DNA of 15,396 nt, taken from assembly GCA_964388245.1 (NCBI GenBank), contig CAYLZH010000099.1, forward strand, positions 1 to 15,396. The letters are read 5' to 3'. The translations under genes and the position numbers were made by a program. Source of the DNA: JAIOYV01 sp964388245 (lineage in GTDB: Bacteria; Bacteroidota; Bacteroidia; Bacteroidales; M50B96). Positions 1 through 9,116 of this stretch are shown piece by piece (within the stretch, counting starts at the first letter, position 1; the number at the start of each line of letters is the position of its first letter). The notes under the pieces were generated by a model. That model was given only the letters and a program-made list of their open reading frames with translations. It made no database searches and was not told the origin of the DNA.

Positions 1-356
1 TGCTTGAGGTTATCTCATGGGCACAGGGTAACGACCAGTATGGTAAGGATGCAATTGCTGTTATCGAAAAGTTACAATTAGCGGATCAGGAGTTCGATGG
101 TTTCAAACTCTATCAGAATGTTCCAAACCCATTCAAAGATGCGACAGAAATTTCTTTCTACTTGCCAAAAACAAGCCACGTAACACTGGTTGTGTATAAT
201 GCACTTGGCAAAAAGATTAAAGAACTTGTAGCTGCTGAATACAAATCGGGTAAGCACAGTGTATTATTCAATGTGAATGGATTATCTTCAGGGACATACT
301 TTTATAAATTACAGTGCGAAAATTTCTCGAAGACCAAAGTTATGAGCATCCATTAG
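1..356 (+). CDS. C-terminal end of a T9SS-secreted protein (5' end outside window)
   Basis: The reading frame is open from base 3 to the stop at 354-356, so the gene starts before the window and only about 117 residues are visible. The last ~80 residues form a type A T9SS sorting domain: the entry motif LYQNVPNPF, then alternating beta strands (TEISFYLP, VTLVVYNALGKKI), the SSGTYFYKL turn, and a final KVMSIH strand. This domain directs transport across the outer membrane and is then cleaved, often with attachment to surface lipopolysaccharide. The ~30 residues before it (containing WAQGNDQYGKDAI) belong to the end of the functional module. They faintly recall the C-terminus of YfbK-type von Willebrand factor A proteins, but this is too weak to name a function. 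An internal ATG at 162 lies inside the sorting domain and is not the true start. Confidence 0.9.
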   Translation, partial: LEVISWAQGNDQYGKDAIAVIEKLQLADQEFDGFKLYQNVPNPFKDATEISFYLPKTSHVTLVVYNALGKKIKELVAAEYKSGKHSVLFNVNGLSSGTYFYKLQCENFSKTKVMSIH

Positions 357-394
357 TGTATATATAGTTTAGTTAGTTTTAGTATAGATGATGA

Positions 395-426
395 AGGCCG
401 CCATTAGGGGCGGCCTGATTCTTTTT
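395..426 (+). terminator. Rho-independent terminator after the T9SS gene
   Basis: A perfect 8-bp GC-rich stem (AGGCCGCC at 395-402 pairing with GGCGGCCT at 409-416) with a 6-base loop is followed by GATTCTTTTT. It lies 38 bases after the stop codon of the upstream gene and separates it from the SusC/SusD cluster. Confidence 0.85.
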
Positions 427-468
427 AATTAATCAGTTTTACTGATATCAGCAGAAAAGCAAATAGTG

Positions 469-501
469 TTTAAGTGAAGTTGTCAAAACTAAATAATTTT
501 G
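469..501 (+). promoter_or_regulatory. Possible Bacteroidota-type promoter (weak)
   Basis: TAATTTTG at 494-501 fits the Bacteroidota -7 consensus TAnnTTTG. An imperfect -33 element, TTTA (consensus TTTG), lies 21 bases upstream at 469-472. It would start a transcript about 245 bases before the SusC-1 start codon and just ahead of the transposase relic. It could be an old transposase promoter, a promoter now used by the susCD cluster, or chance in AT-rich DNA. No better match was found nearer to 754. Confidence 0.2.
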
Positions 502-522
502 TTGAAAAGAAAGGATGTTCTT

Positions 523-690
523 ATGCTAACTATATCGCAGAATCGTAGTATCTTCCCTAACAAAAAGTTCAGGTTTGTAATAAAACAAACAAACGCATGG
601 ATAGACATTTTCAAGGCCATCCTGATCCGTTTTTAAACCAAATTGAAACAATGGTTAGCATCGAAGCTACTTGCTTTTCGATTATCATGA
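523..690 (+). pseudogene. Relic of an IS transposase C-terminus (DDE, IS4/IS5-type)
   Basis: From the ATG at 523 the frame encodes 37 residues containing RFVIKQTNAWIDIFKAILIRF-like text, stops at TAA 634-636, and continues in the same frame to TGA 688-690 with TKLKQWLASKLLAF. Read through the stop, it matches the C-terminal pattern of a common Bacteroidota DDE transposase family (RFVIE.TNAWID.F.ALL.RFET....W....L.AF), recalled from knowledge of the family and not searched. Two lesions are visible against that pattern. The Glu after RFVI, probably the catalytic acid, is Lys (AAA for GAA), and the Glu of RFET is a stop (TAA for GAA). The N-terminal and central parts are missing, and I found no terminal inverted repeats or target duplication. 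A functional 37-residue peptide is possible but less likely. Confidence 0.6.
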
Positions 691-693
691 TAA
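682..693. promoter_or_regulatory. Perfect 12-bp palindrome upstream of SusC-1
   Basis: TTATCATGATAA is its own reverse complement and is flanked by loosely symmetrical TTTTC and GAAAA stretches. It lies 60 bases before the SusC-1 start codon and overlaps the end of the transposase relic. It could be an operator, an old IS end, or chance. Only the symmetry is directly supported. Confidence 0.2.
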
Positions 694-753
694 GAAAACT
701 TTAAACAATATAAATGTAAAGTTCTGAATACCAAAAATTAACAGATACTAATC

Positions 754-3700
754 ATGAAGCAGCTACTTACTCTTTTCATTTTGATCACGACATCATTATT
801 GTTGAATGCTCAGGTGAAGACAATAACCGGGACAGTAACTTCTTCGGAAGATGGTGAACCCCTTCCTTTTGTTTCGGTAGTCGTAAAAGGTACAACAAAA
901 GGCGTATCCACCAACCTCGATGGTGTCTATAAAATTACGGATGTCAAATCAACCGATATTATCATTTTCAGCTTTATCGGTCTTGAGACCAAAAGCGTTG
1001 AAGTAAAAAATCAGACCATCATCAATATAGAGCTTGGCTCAACGGATAGTAAGCTCGAAGAAGTTGTAGTGACAGCCCTCGGCATCAACAGGCAACAAAA
1101 AGAAATTGGCTATTCGACCCAGAAAGTTAGTGGCGAGGACATTGAAAAAGCCAATGCCGGCAATGTGATGAGTGCCCTGGCCGGGAAAACTGCAGGTATC
1201 CAAATTAGCGATGGTAATGGAGTGGAAGGAGGAACCACAAGAATTGTCATCCGTGGAAACAACAACATTAAGACCAATAACCAACCTTTGATTGTGGTGG
1301 ACGGTATGCCTATGGAAAATACACCGGGTTTGGAAAATATTGGAAGGGGAACAGACTGGGGCTCGGCAATCAACAATATTGTATCGTCCGACATTGCCAG
1401 TATCAATATTTTAAAAGGAGGGGCAGCCTCGGCACTGTACGGTTCGAGAGGGGCAAACGGCGTGGTTCTTATCACTACAAAAAAAGGAAGGAAGCAAAAA
1501 GGTATAGGGGTAACTTACAATTACACCAACAAAATAGTGACACCCTACCGCTACCGCGATGTACAAAACCAATACGGCGGCGGCGGCCCAATATCTTTCA
1601 CCCCCCCACAACTGGTTACCGATTCGATGGGAAATTATGTGTACGATGATATGTATGAAACATCAAATTTAATATTGGACCAGGAAGGTACTCCTGGTGA
1701 TTCACATGAAGAATTTGGCTACTATGGCTCCGGGGTATCATGGGGACCTGAGATGAACGGAGAGCCGATAAAATGGTGGAATGGCGAAATGACTACCTGG
1801 TCGCCCCAGCCCGATAATATGGAAATCCCTTTTCAGAATGGTTCATCGGTTACGCACAATATTTCGGTTGAAGGCGGAAATGAAATAGCCACCGCACGGT
1901 TTTCGCTCACACGCAACGACTTAAAACCTATTACAGAAAACAGCTCTTCGAACCAGACCACTGTTAATACAAACCTGTTGGTCAATGTATCGAAAAAAAT
2001 CAAAGTCAACATGGTTGCTTCCTACATCGACTATCACAGGCTTAATTCACCCGGATTGGGCGACGACAACAATTCGTTTACGAAAGGTTTTGTGTATTCC
2101 TGGCCCAGATCGTACCAGGCTACTGAACGAACTAATTACATGAACCCGGACGGAACAATGAACGAGCAAGAGGGCTTTCCGTATTTGTATATTAATCGCA
2201 ATTTATGGTGGAAAATATTTGAAAACAATACCACTTTAGACCGATCGAAAATTCTGGGTACAGTTTCACTTACTTATGATATTGCCCCATGGCTAAAATT
2301 TATGGGACGCACTGGATTAGATTTTGGTTTGGATCAAAGTGAATCCAGAAACGCTCCAATCGACCTTACACTTCTCAACGGTCTTGGCTATTCAAAATCG
2401 TTGAACGAGAAAAGGGGGAACAATAGTGATTTTCTATTTACGGCCTACCGCGATAATATTTTCGATTCTAAGATCAATATCTCATTTAACCTGGGAGGAA
2501 ACACCTGGTCGCAAAACAATTATTATATAATAGGAAGTAAGGGAGATTCGTATTACCCCGACATGTATTCATTTTCGAATTACATTCCTGAAGGAACCGG
2601 GGCTACTGCCACTAAGCCAGATAACACAAGGGCCGAAGAAGAAATCTGGCGAAAAAAAATCAACTCGGTATATTCATTTCTGAATATTGCTTACAACGAC
2701 TACCTTTTCCTTGACATAACAGGCCGTAACGACTGGTCATCGACCTTACCTGTAGAGGCAAATTCATATTTCTACCCCTCAGTGTCTGTCAGCTTTTTCC
2801 CTACCCAGGCATTTAATTTCAATAACGAATGGTTGAGCCATTGGAAAGTAAGAGGCGGGATTGCACAATCGGCTATCGATGCAGATCCTTATGAAAGTGG
2901 TTTCTCTTTTGAATCAAGTTTTTTCGGGGGCGATCAAACTGTATGGTATCCAGCAGAGATACCTGCAATTGGATTAAAACCACAGCGAACCAATTCCTAT
3001 GAAGCAGGTACCGAAGTGGAGTTTCTGGATGGTCGGATCACACTCGATCTTACTTATTATTACAGTTATTCATTCGATCAAATCTTTGAATCACCAATCC
3101 CTCAATCAGTGGGTGCCGGATTTATGACAATCAATGATGGGGCTATTTCGAACAAAGGGATCGAGATTATTCTAAATACAGTCCCAATTCGCACCAAAGA
3201 CTTTGTATTTCGCACAGGAGTCAATTTTGCAAAAAACAGCAACAAAGTGGAATACCTGGGAATAGCCGAATCTGTTGAGATAGGAAAAATTTGGGGTAAA
3301 AACGGTCCAACTATGACAGTTGCGCCTGGAGAATCGTATGGTACTATTTATGGTTGGGATTATGACTATTATGAAGAGGTAAATGGAGAGGTTCTGCCAA
3401 TAGGATACAACTATGATCCTGATAATCTTCAAAACGAAATGTCTTTATTTGACGATTTTGAATATTACAGAGGCCCACCTATGGTAAACGAAGATGGGAC
3501 AAAATATCTGATAACCGAGGATCGTGTGCCTGTCGGAAATACCAGTCCAAAGTTTATTGGTGGATGGTACACCGAAATCAAATACAAAAACCTCACTCTG
3601 GGGACCTTGGTTGATGCCAAAATTGGAGGCGATATATATTCCGGAACTTATGTTGAGTCGATGGCACACGGACAAAGCCCTGCCACTTTGCTGGAGCGCA

Positions 3701-4125
3701 ATGGCGGCGGATTGCCTTACACCGACCCCGATGGTAACACAAGCAATATCGGGGTATGCCTTGGTGGGGTTTACGAAAACGGTGAAACAAATGAGGAAGT
3801 TGTCCACTATTACTACAAATATTTACCTAATATGGGGGGTTGGGGGACAATGATAACTACCCCGGGGGTACTCGAAAACTCCTGGGTTAAGCTCCGCCAG
3901 ATAGCCCTGTCGTACACACTTCCACAACACATCAAACGTAAAATAAAATTTGCCCAGGAACTTACCGTAAGCTTTGTATGCAGGGATGTGTGCTACCTTT
4001 ATACTTCGCTACCCGACAAAATAAACCCTGAAGGACTTATGGGATCGGGCAATGCACAAGGGTTCGAGTGGGGATCACTGCCCGGTACACGATCCTTTAC
4101 CATTGGAGTAAACGCAAAATTTTAA
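754..4125 (+). CDS. SusC/RagA-family TonB-dependent outer-membrane transporter (SusC-1)
   Basis: This encodes 1123 residues, a usual length for SusC proteins. It forms the beta-barrel through which a ligand captured by the partner SusD lipoprotein is imported, powered by TonB-ExbBD. Residues 1-19 are a signal peptide (cut after LNA, before Gln20). Residues ~23-98 are a carboxypeptidase D-regulatory-like beta-sandwich (ITGTVTSSEDGEPLPFVSV...DGVYKI). Residues 100-110 contain the EEVVVTALG segment typical of SusC just before the plug. The plug follows with RIVIRG (163-168), NQPLIVVDGMP and LYGSRGANGVV (around 229-238). The barrel fills the rest (for example DITGRNDWSSTLP) and ends in GVNAKF with the usual terminal Phe. 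There is no Shine-Dalgarno sequence. SusD-1 starts 19 bases downstream. Relative to SusC-2 it has about 32 extra residues around 873-909. The substrate cannot be read from sequence. Confidence 0.95.
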   Translation: MKQLLTLFILITTSLLLNAQVKTITGTVTSSEDGEPLPFVSVVVKGTTKGVSTNLDGVYKITDVKSTDIIIFSFIGLETKSVEVKNQTIINIELGSTDSKLEEVVVTALGINRQQKEIGYSTQKVSGEDIEKANAGNVMSALAGKTAGIQISDGNGVEGGTTRIVIRGNNNIKTNNQPLIVVDGMPMENTPGLENIGRGTDWGSAINNIVSSDIASINILKGGAASALYGSRGANGVVLITTKKGRKQKGIGVTYNYTNKIVTPYRYRDVQNQYGGGGPISFTPPQLVTDSMGNYVYDDMYETSNLILDQEGTPGDSHEEFGYYGSGVSWGPEMNGEPIKWWNGEMTTWSPQPDNMEIPFQNGSSVTHNISVEGGNEIATARFSLTRNDLKPITENSSSNQTTVNTNLLVNVSKKIKVNMVASYIDYHRLNSPGLGDDNNSFTKGFVYSWPRSYQATERTNYMNPDGTMNEQEGFPYLYINRNLWWKIFENNTTLDRSKILGTVSLTYDIAPWLKFMGRTGLDFGLDQSESRNAPIDLTLLNGLGYSKSLNEKRGNNSDFLFTAYRDNIFDSKINISFNLGGNTWSQNNYYIIGSKGDSYYPDMYSFSNYIPEGTGATATKPDNTRAEEEIWRKKINSVYSFLNIAYNDYLFLDITGRNDWSSTLPVEANSYFYPSVSVSFFPTQAFNFNNEWLSHWKVRGGIAQSAIDADPYESGFSFESSFFGGDQTVWYPAEIPAIGLKPQRTNSYEAGTEVEFLDGRITLDLTYYYSYSFDQIFESPIPQSVGAGFMTINDGAISNKGIEIILNTVPIRTKDFVFRTGVNFAKNSNKVEYLGIAESVEIGKIWGKNGPTMTVAPGESYGTIYGWDYDYYEEVNGEVLPIGYNYDPDNLQNEMSLFDDFEYYRGPPMVNEDGTKYLITEDRVPVGNTSPKFIGGWYTEIKYKNLTLGTLVDAKIGGDIYSGTYVESMAHGQSPATLLERNGGGLPYTDPDGNTSNIGVCLGGVYENGETNEEVVHYYYKYLPNMGGWGTMITTPGVLENSWVKLRQIALSYTLPQHIKRKIKFAQELTVSFVCRDVCYLYTSLPDKINPEGLMGSGNAQGFEWGSLPGTRSFTIGVNAKF

Positions 4126-4144
4126 ACGCAAAAAGGTATTTATC

Positions 4145-5761
4145 ATGAAAGGGAAAACACATATTATACTGACAGTGCTTTTATTTAGTATGCTATTGAA
4201 TTCGTGTAGAAAAGACTTCGAAGATATCAATACTGATCCGGATGATTTTACAACAGCCAACGACGGATCCTTACTAAATGAGATAACCAATTCTTTGCGT
4301 TCGGGTGTTAACGAAAGGTTTTATGTACACGCCGAAATCTTTTATAAACAAACCCAGTTAGCGACACTTACCAAAAATGCATGGGTAACCTACCCGTTGG
4401 GTACCACAGAAATGTGGAAAAACTACTACGGAAAACTTTCCAGTTTCAGGGAACTTGAACGGCGGTTCGACGAAATGCCACAATCGGCCGAAGTAAACAA
4501 TATGAGAGCTATTGTAAAAATATTACTAGCCTACAAAACATTCAAGGTTACCGACCTGTTTGGCGACATTCCTTTTTTTGAAGCAGGATATGGCTTTATT
4601 AGCTCCGAAAACCTGCTCCCGGTATTCGACACCCAGGAATCGATCTATCTCTTTTTATTGGATGAACTAAAATGGTGCGATGAAAATATTGATGAATTGG
4701 CTACTGAAGACCCATTTATGACTTTTGCCATATTCGAAAATATTTTCGATGGCGATTTGGCCAAATGGCGAATGTTTGCAAACTCGCTACGGATGCGCCA
4801 TGCCATGCGGATTGTAAACAAAAACCCAACACTGGCTGCCGAAATAATTGGCGATATCATGAACAACAACAAGCCTGTGCTTGGCGAGATGGAGTTCGAC
4901 AGTGCCAATGTTGATTACTCCTGTGTTGCACTTTGGCCCTACGAACTGGGTTACTTCCAGGGTTGGTGGGAGTTTCACGAGCATAAAAACCTGCGCATGG
5001 GAACCAATATTTGGTCACAGCTTTCGGAAAATGACAGCACCAACGGAAGCGGGATATTCGATCCACGTGCATATTATTTTTTCGAGACTAATAATGCGGG
5101 AGAATGGGCAGCATTCCCACAAATTAATGATGAGGGTGTAGCTCCCGACGATGGTGTACCTTATGGAGCGCAACGAAAGCAAGATGCCTCCTTTCATATT
5201 AAGGGCGACGGATGTGTGTACTCTCCTTTTAATTATTTCCTGATAAGCGATGGCTACAATTCGCCCAATATCCTGATGAGTGGGGCAGAAATCTGTTTCC
5301 TCAAAGCCGAAGCTTACTTGCGTGGTATTGGGGTTTCGCAGAACGAAGCCATGGCAAAAGCCGAATACGAAAAAGGGGTGAAACTATCGCTTGATTTCTG
5401 GAAATTTACCGCCGAACAATTAAAGCTTACGCAAGGCGGATATTTCTCTACTCACATTACGGTGCCTTCAAATCTGAACTTTGCAAGTGTAATTGCAAAA
5501 AAAGGATTTGAAACCGTAACATCTACCGATGATAAACTGAAACTTATTTATACACAACGCTGGATCGATATGTTCAGACAGGTGGACCAGGCTTTTTCCT
5601 TTTGCCGAAGAACCATGCAAACCCCACACGAAGGCAATGCAATGGATTATTTCCGCCTTCCAATACCTTCTGAAGAAAAGAATTATAATAGGCAGAACTA
5701 CGAAAGTGCTTACAGTGCCCAGGGAGATTATAGTACAACTAAGGTTTGGTGGATGGAATAA
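4145..5761 (+). CDS. SusD/RagB-family surface lipoprotein (SusD-1)
   Basis: This encodes 538 residues. SusD proteins cap the SusC barrel on the cell surface and bind the ligand. A lipoprotein signal peptide is clear: a hydrophobic run ends in LLNSC, with the lipid cysteine at residue 21. The next residues, RKDFEDIN, are charged and resemble the Bacteroidota signal that sends lipoproteins to the outer face of the outer membrane. The body is alpha-helical and matches the SusD-like_2 group, including AYKTFKVTDLFGDIPF (129-144), the helix GAEICFLKAEAYLRGIG, and LIYTQRWIDMF near the C-terminus. The protein ends in TTKVWWME. Its gene sits 19 bases after SusC-1, the usual SusC-SusD order, so the two should form one complex. 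SusD-2 downstream is a close paralogue with nearly the same landmarks in the same spacing. Confidence 0.94.
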   Translation: MKGKTHIILTVLLFSMLLNSCRKDFEDINTDPDDFTTANDGSLLNEITNSLRSGVNERFYVHAEIFYKQTQLATLTKNAWVTYPLGTTEMWKNYYGKLSSFRELERRFDEMPQSAEVNNMRAIVKILLAYKTFKVTDLFGDIPFFEAGYGFISSENLLPVFDTQESIYLFLLDELKWCDENIDELATEDPFMTFAIFENIFDGDLAKWRMFANSLRMRHAMRIVNKNPTLAAEIIGDIMNNNKPVLGEMEFDSANVDYSCVALWPYELGYFQGWWEFHEHKNLRMGTNIWSQLSENDSTNGSGIFDPRAYYFFETNNAGEWAAFPQINDEGVAPDDGVPYGAQRKQDASFHIKGDGCVYSPFNYFLISDGYNSPNILMSGAEICFLKAEAYLRGIGVSQNEAMAKAEYEKGVKLSLDFWKFTAEQLKLTQGGYFSTHITVPSNLNFASVIAKKGFETVTSTDDKLKLIYTQRWIDMFRQVDQAFSFCRRTMQTPHEGNAMDYFRLPIPSEEKNYNRQNYESAYSAQGDYSTTKVWWME

Positions 5762-5763
5762 GC

Positions 5764-5768
5764 GGAGG
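5764..5768 (+). promoter_or_regulatory. Shine-Dalgarno sequence GGAGG for SusC-2
   Basis: GGAGG ends 6 bases before the ATG at 5775, which is ideal spacing. The other starts in this window have no such site, as is normal for Bacteroidota. It favours 5775 over the in-frame ATG at 5826, although the latter gives a shorter, more classical signal peptide. Confidence 0.45.
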
Positions 5769-5774
5769 GGAATT

Positions 5775-8700
5775 ATGAAAACAGGAACCGACAAATTTAG
5801 GGCTATCTTATTAAACATCTGTAAAATGAGAAAATACATAACACTACTTGTTTTTTTGATTAGCCTCACTGCAATGGTTGGGGCGCAGAAAAAAGCACTG
5901 ACAGGGAAAGTCACATCAGCCGACGATGGATCGGCACTTGGCCAGGTAAGCATACAGGTTTTGGGAAAAGATAATAGTGCAAGCACAAGCGAAGACGGCA
6001 CATATACTTTGAAGGGCGTTTCTGAAAACGATATCCTGGTTGTTAGCCTCGACGAATACCTTACCCAGGATGTGCCAATTGGCAAGTTGTCAGTTGTGAA
6101 TATCGAGCTGTTGCCTGAATTCCCGAAGCCATATCATGTGAAAATCCCCATCCTTCCGGGAAAAGAGAAACCTACATATAAAACAGCTTTTTCAAGCGAG
6201 CATGTAGATGGGGCGAAGATTGAACTGTCGGGCGCAAACAATGTAATCAGCGCATTGACCGGATTTCATGCGGGCATTATGGTTACTCACCCCGATGGTG
6301 TGAATGGCGGTACTACCAGGATTATCATCCGTGGCAACGACAACATTATGGGCAACAACCAACCATTGATTATAATTGATGGGATGCCCATCGAAAACAA
6401 CTCGGGAATGGTAAATCCATCCGGGGGACAGGATTGGGGTTCGGAGATAAACCATCTGTTGGCAGAAGATATTTCTTCAGTTGATATTATAAAAGGAAAT
6501 GCCGCTGCAGCTTATTATGGCCCACAGGCAGCCAATGGGGCTATCCTGATTTCAACCAAAAAAGGATCGATAAAACCAGGGCTTGGTGTTAGCTATAATT
6601 TCACTTACAATATCGAAAAGCCATACTACTACCGCGAAACTCAAAATAAATACGGAGCTGGTGCGCCCACCTCGCTAAATGCACCCGCCTTTGAGGAAGA
6701 CAGCGAAGGAAACCTGATATACCCCACACAACTATTAAACGACTCACTGGTATTACCAAATGGGTATTCGACCGTTAGCAACGAGTTTGGCAACTTCGGG
6801 ACATCATCCTCGTGGGGGCCAGAAATGAATGGGCAGGATATTACATGGTGGGACGGTACAACCAAAAGCTGGTCGGCACAACCCGATAATATCAAACTGC
6901 CTTTTACCGATGGCACCTCAACACAGCACAGCTTGTCGGTAGAAGGAGGGAACGAATGGGCAACCATGCGCTTGTCTGTTTCGCGCACCGATGCCAGGCC
7001 CATTGTGTACAACAGTAACTTTAATCAAACCAGCATCCGGGTAAGTTCTATCATCAGGGCTTCCGACAAAGTAAAGGTTGATATTTCGGCTGGCTACCTC
7101 GACTATTATCGCCAAAATTCACCCACTCTGGGCGACGATTCGGCTTCGATAGGCAGGGGCATGCTTTATGCCTGGCCACGCAGCTACCAGGGCTATGATT
7201 TTCACAATTATCAAAACACCAATTCCACACGCACCGATTTCACAGGGATTCCTTATGGCTACATCGATTCCTACTTTTGGTGGAATTATCAAAAGCATAA
7301 TACCGAATTGTTTAGGTCGATGCTCACGAGTACTGTTGCTGCCACTTACGATATTACTGATTGGTTGAAGTTTGTTTGTTCCACAGGCATCAACTTTGGT
7401 TACGACCGGTGGGAAACCCGACATCAACCCATCAACCTGATAGGGCTTGAGGGTGGATATTTTGCAAAAGAGATGGGGCGCACACAGAGCAATAGCATCA
7501 GCTTCCTTCTGGCTATGAAAAAGGACAAAATTGCCGATTCAAAATTTGGCATTGATTTTAGTGTGGGAGGGAGCAGCCTGATGATCGACAATTACTCTGA
7601 AGGAGGAAATTCTGGGACCTGGTATTTCCCAAACAAATATACTTTTACGAATATTACTTATGCAAGCAATACTTCAGTTGGCGATCCTGCGTGGTCGGTA
7701 GCTGCTACCGAAATCATCTACAAACGCAAACTGTTGTCGATGTATTCCTTCCTTAGCCTGAAATACAGCAATTATTTATTTGTTGATGTAACAGGACGGA
7801 ACGATTGGTCATCGACCATGCCCAGCGACGATAACTCTTATTTCTATCCTTCAGTATCGGCCAATTTTGTGGCTTCCAATGCACTCAATCTCGATAGCGA
7901 CAAGTTGAGCTATTGGAACATAAGAGGTGGTTTCTTTCAGACAAAGATAGATGCTGACCCTTATTTATTGGATTGGAGCTATGCGGCAAGTGGTTTTGGA
8001 AACAGCCAGGCTACTGTATTTTCAGGAATCGTACCCGATGCAAACCTGAAACCTCAACAAACAAATTCTTTCGAGCTGGGCACTTATGCCGAATTCTATA
8101 GTAAGCTTTTTGCCCTCGACATAACTTTTTATCGTTCCGAAACATCGGACCAGATCATCTCCTCACCGGCTGCGTTATCGACCGGAGCCTATATTATCAA
8201 TACGAACATTGGCTCTGTTTCAAACACAGGGATCGAGATCGCGCTTTCAGCAACCCCAATCAAAAGCAAGAATTTCTATTACAACACAGGTGTGACATTT
8301 ACCAAGAACTCAAATGAAATATTGGATTTGGGTGGTGCCGATTTTATCGAGATCGGAAATTTTGATGGCGAGAACAGCCCATCACTTTGCGTAAAAGTTG
8401 GCGACCAATATGGAACCATTTATGGCTACGATTACCAGTACATCGACGGCCAACGGGTTGTATCTGACGATGGCACATATTATCTTATTTCAGAAGAAAA
8501 AGTACCCATTGGAAATATCGCCCCCAAGTTTTATATGGGATGGACCAATAAACTGAGCTATAAAAATATCAGTTTGTTTGCTTTGGTCGATGCAAAAATT
8601 GGAGGGGAGATTTATAGTGGATCGTATGTATACGGACTGCAAAGTGGTCAAAGCCCCGAAACTTTGGTGGAGCGCGATGGAGGTGGACTGGAATACACCA

Positions 8701-9101
8701 GCCCCGACGGAACAACCGGCAACACTGGGGTGATTCTCGATGGCGTGCACGCCGATGGCACCGATAACACAACCGTGGTACATTATTACTATAAGTACAT
8801 GCCCAACTCGGGTGGGTATGGGCAAACTATTTCGCGCCCCGGCATTGTTGATAATTCATATATCAAGCTAAGGGAATTGGCCCTGAGCTATTCCTTGCCC
8901 ACCGATTTGATCAGAAAAATAAAATTTGTGCAAGGCCTGTCGGTTAATTTCTCCTGCAGGAATGTGGGCTATTTGTACACCTCGCTGCCCGATAATATTA
9001 ACCCGGAAGGAATACTGGGTGCTGGAAATGTGCAAGCCTTTGAATATGGTGCAATGCCGGGAACACGTACTTTTTCGTTTGGTGTCAATGCGAAATTTTA
9101 A
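5775..9101 (+). CDS. SusC/RagA-family TonB-dependent outer-membrane transporter (SusC-2)
   Basis: A paralogue of SusC-1 with 1108 residues from this start. The frame is open back to 5637, but that would overlap SusD-1 by 125 bases. The start at 5775 has a GGAGG site and leaves a 13-base gap, like the other gaps here. ATG 5826 (residue 18) is the alternative and gives a classical 20-residue signal peptide cut before Gln. Residues ~41-112 are a carboxypeptidase D-regulatory-like domain (LTGKVTSADDGSALGQVSI). The plug contains RIIIRG (182-187) and NQPLIIIDGMPIEN, and the barrel ends in GVNAKF. Two oddities stand out. The EEVVVTALG segment of SusC-1 is replaced by a proline-rich linker (EFPKPYHVKIPILPGKEKP, ~115-133). 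The usual YGSRGANGV is YGPQAANGA. It should pair with SusD-2. Confidence 0.94.
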   Translation: MKTGTDKFRAILLNICKMRKYITLLVFLISLTAMVGAQKKALTGKVTSADDGSALGQVSIQVLGKDNSASTSEDGTYTLKGVSENDILVVSLDEYLTQDVPIGKLSVVNIELLPEFPKPYHVKIPILPGKEKPTYKTAFSSEHVDGAKIELSGANNVISALTGFHAGIMVTHPDGVNGGTTRIIIRGNDNIMGNNQPLIIIDGMPIENNSGMVNPSGGQDWGSEINHLLAEDISSVDIIKGNAAAAYYGPQAANGAILISTKKGSIKPGLGVSYNFTYNIEKPYYYRETQNKYGAGAPTSLNAPAFEEDSEGNLIYPTQLLNDSLVLPNGYSTVSNEFGNFGTSSSWGPEMNGQDITWWDGTTKSWSAQPDNIKLPFTDGTSTQHSLSVEGGNEWATMRLSVSRTDARPIVYNSNFNQTSIRVSSIIRASDKVKVDISAGYLDYYRQNSPTLGDDSASIGRGMLYAWPRSYQGYDFHNYQNTNSTRTDFTGIPYGYIDSYFWWNYQKHNTELFRSMLTSTVAATYDITDWLKFVCSTGINFGYDRWETRHQPINLIGLEGGYFAKEMGRTQSNSISFLLAMKKDKIADSKFGIDFSVGGSSLMIDNYSEGGNSGTWYFPNKYTFTNITYASNTSVGDPAWSVAATEIIYKRKLLSMYSFLSLKYSNYLFVDVTGRNDWSSTMPSDDNSYFYPSVSANFVASNALNLDSDKLSYWNIRGGFFQTKIDADPYLLDWSYAASGFGNSQATVFSGIVPDANLKPQQTNSFELGTYAEFYSKLFALDITFYRSETSDQIISSPAALSTGAYIINTNIGSVSNTGIEIALSATPIKSKNFYYNTGVTFTKNSNEILDLGGADFIEIGNFDGENSPSLCVKVGDQYGTIYGYDYQYIDGQRVVSDDGTYYLISEEKVPIGNIAPKFYMGWTNKLSYKNISLFALVDAKIGGEIYSGSYVYGLQSGQSPETLVERDGGGLEYTSPDGTTGNTGVILDGVHADGTDNTTVVHYYYKYMPNSGGYGQTISRPGIVDNSYIKLRELALSYSLPTDLIRKIKFVQGLSVNFSCRNVGYLYTSLPDNINPEGILGAGNVQAFEYGAMPGTRTFSFGVNAKF

Positions 9102-9116
9102 CTTCAAAATTACTGA

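Noticed and set aside
1..90. Assignment of the first gene as a YfbK-type von Willebrand factor A protein
   Set aside because: Only a short stretch (WAQGNDQYGKDAI) resembles that family's C-terminus. The diagnostic domain lies outside the window.
442..451. CTGATATCAG 10-bp palindrome after the first terminator
   Set aside because: It is short, has no T-tract, and has no gene nearby that it would obviously serve.
3524..3853. 109-residue + strand ORF inside SusC-1
   Set aside because: It is in a different frame within the conserved SusC barrel region, which is unbroken. It is a shadow ORF.
5637..5774. Upstream extension of SusC-2 to ATG 5637
   Set aside because: It would overlap SusD-1 by 125 bases and put about 46 non-signal residues before the normal N-terminus. 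ATG 5775 (with GGAGG) or 5826 fits better.
5468..6085. 205-residue minus-strand ORF spanning the SusD-1/SusC-2 junction
   Set aside because: It lies opposite well-supported coding sequence on the other strand. Its product shows no signal peptide or family motif.
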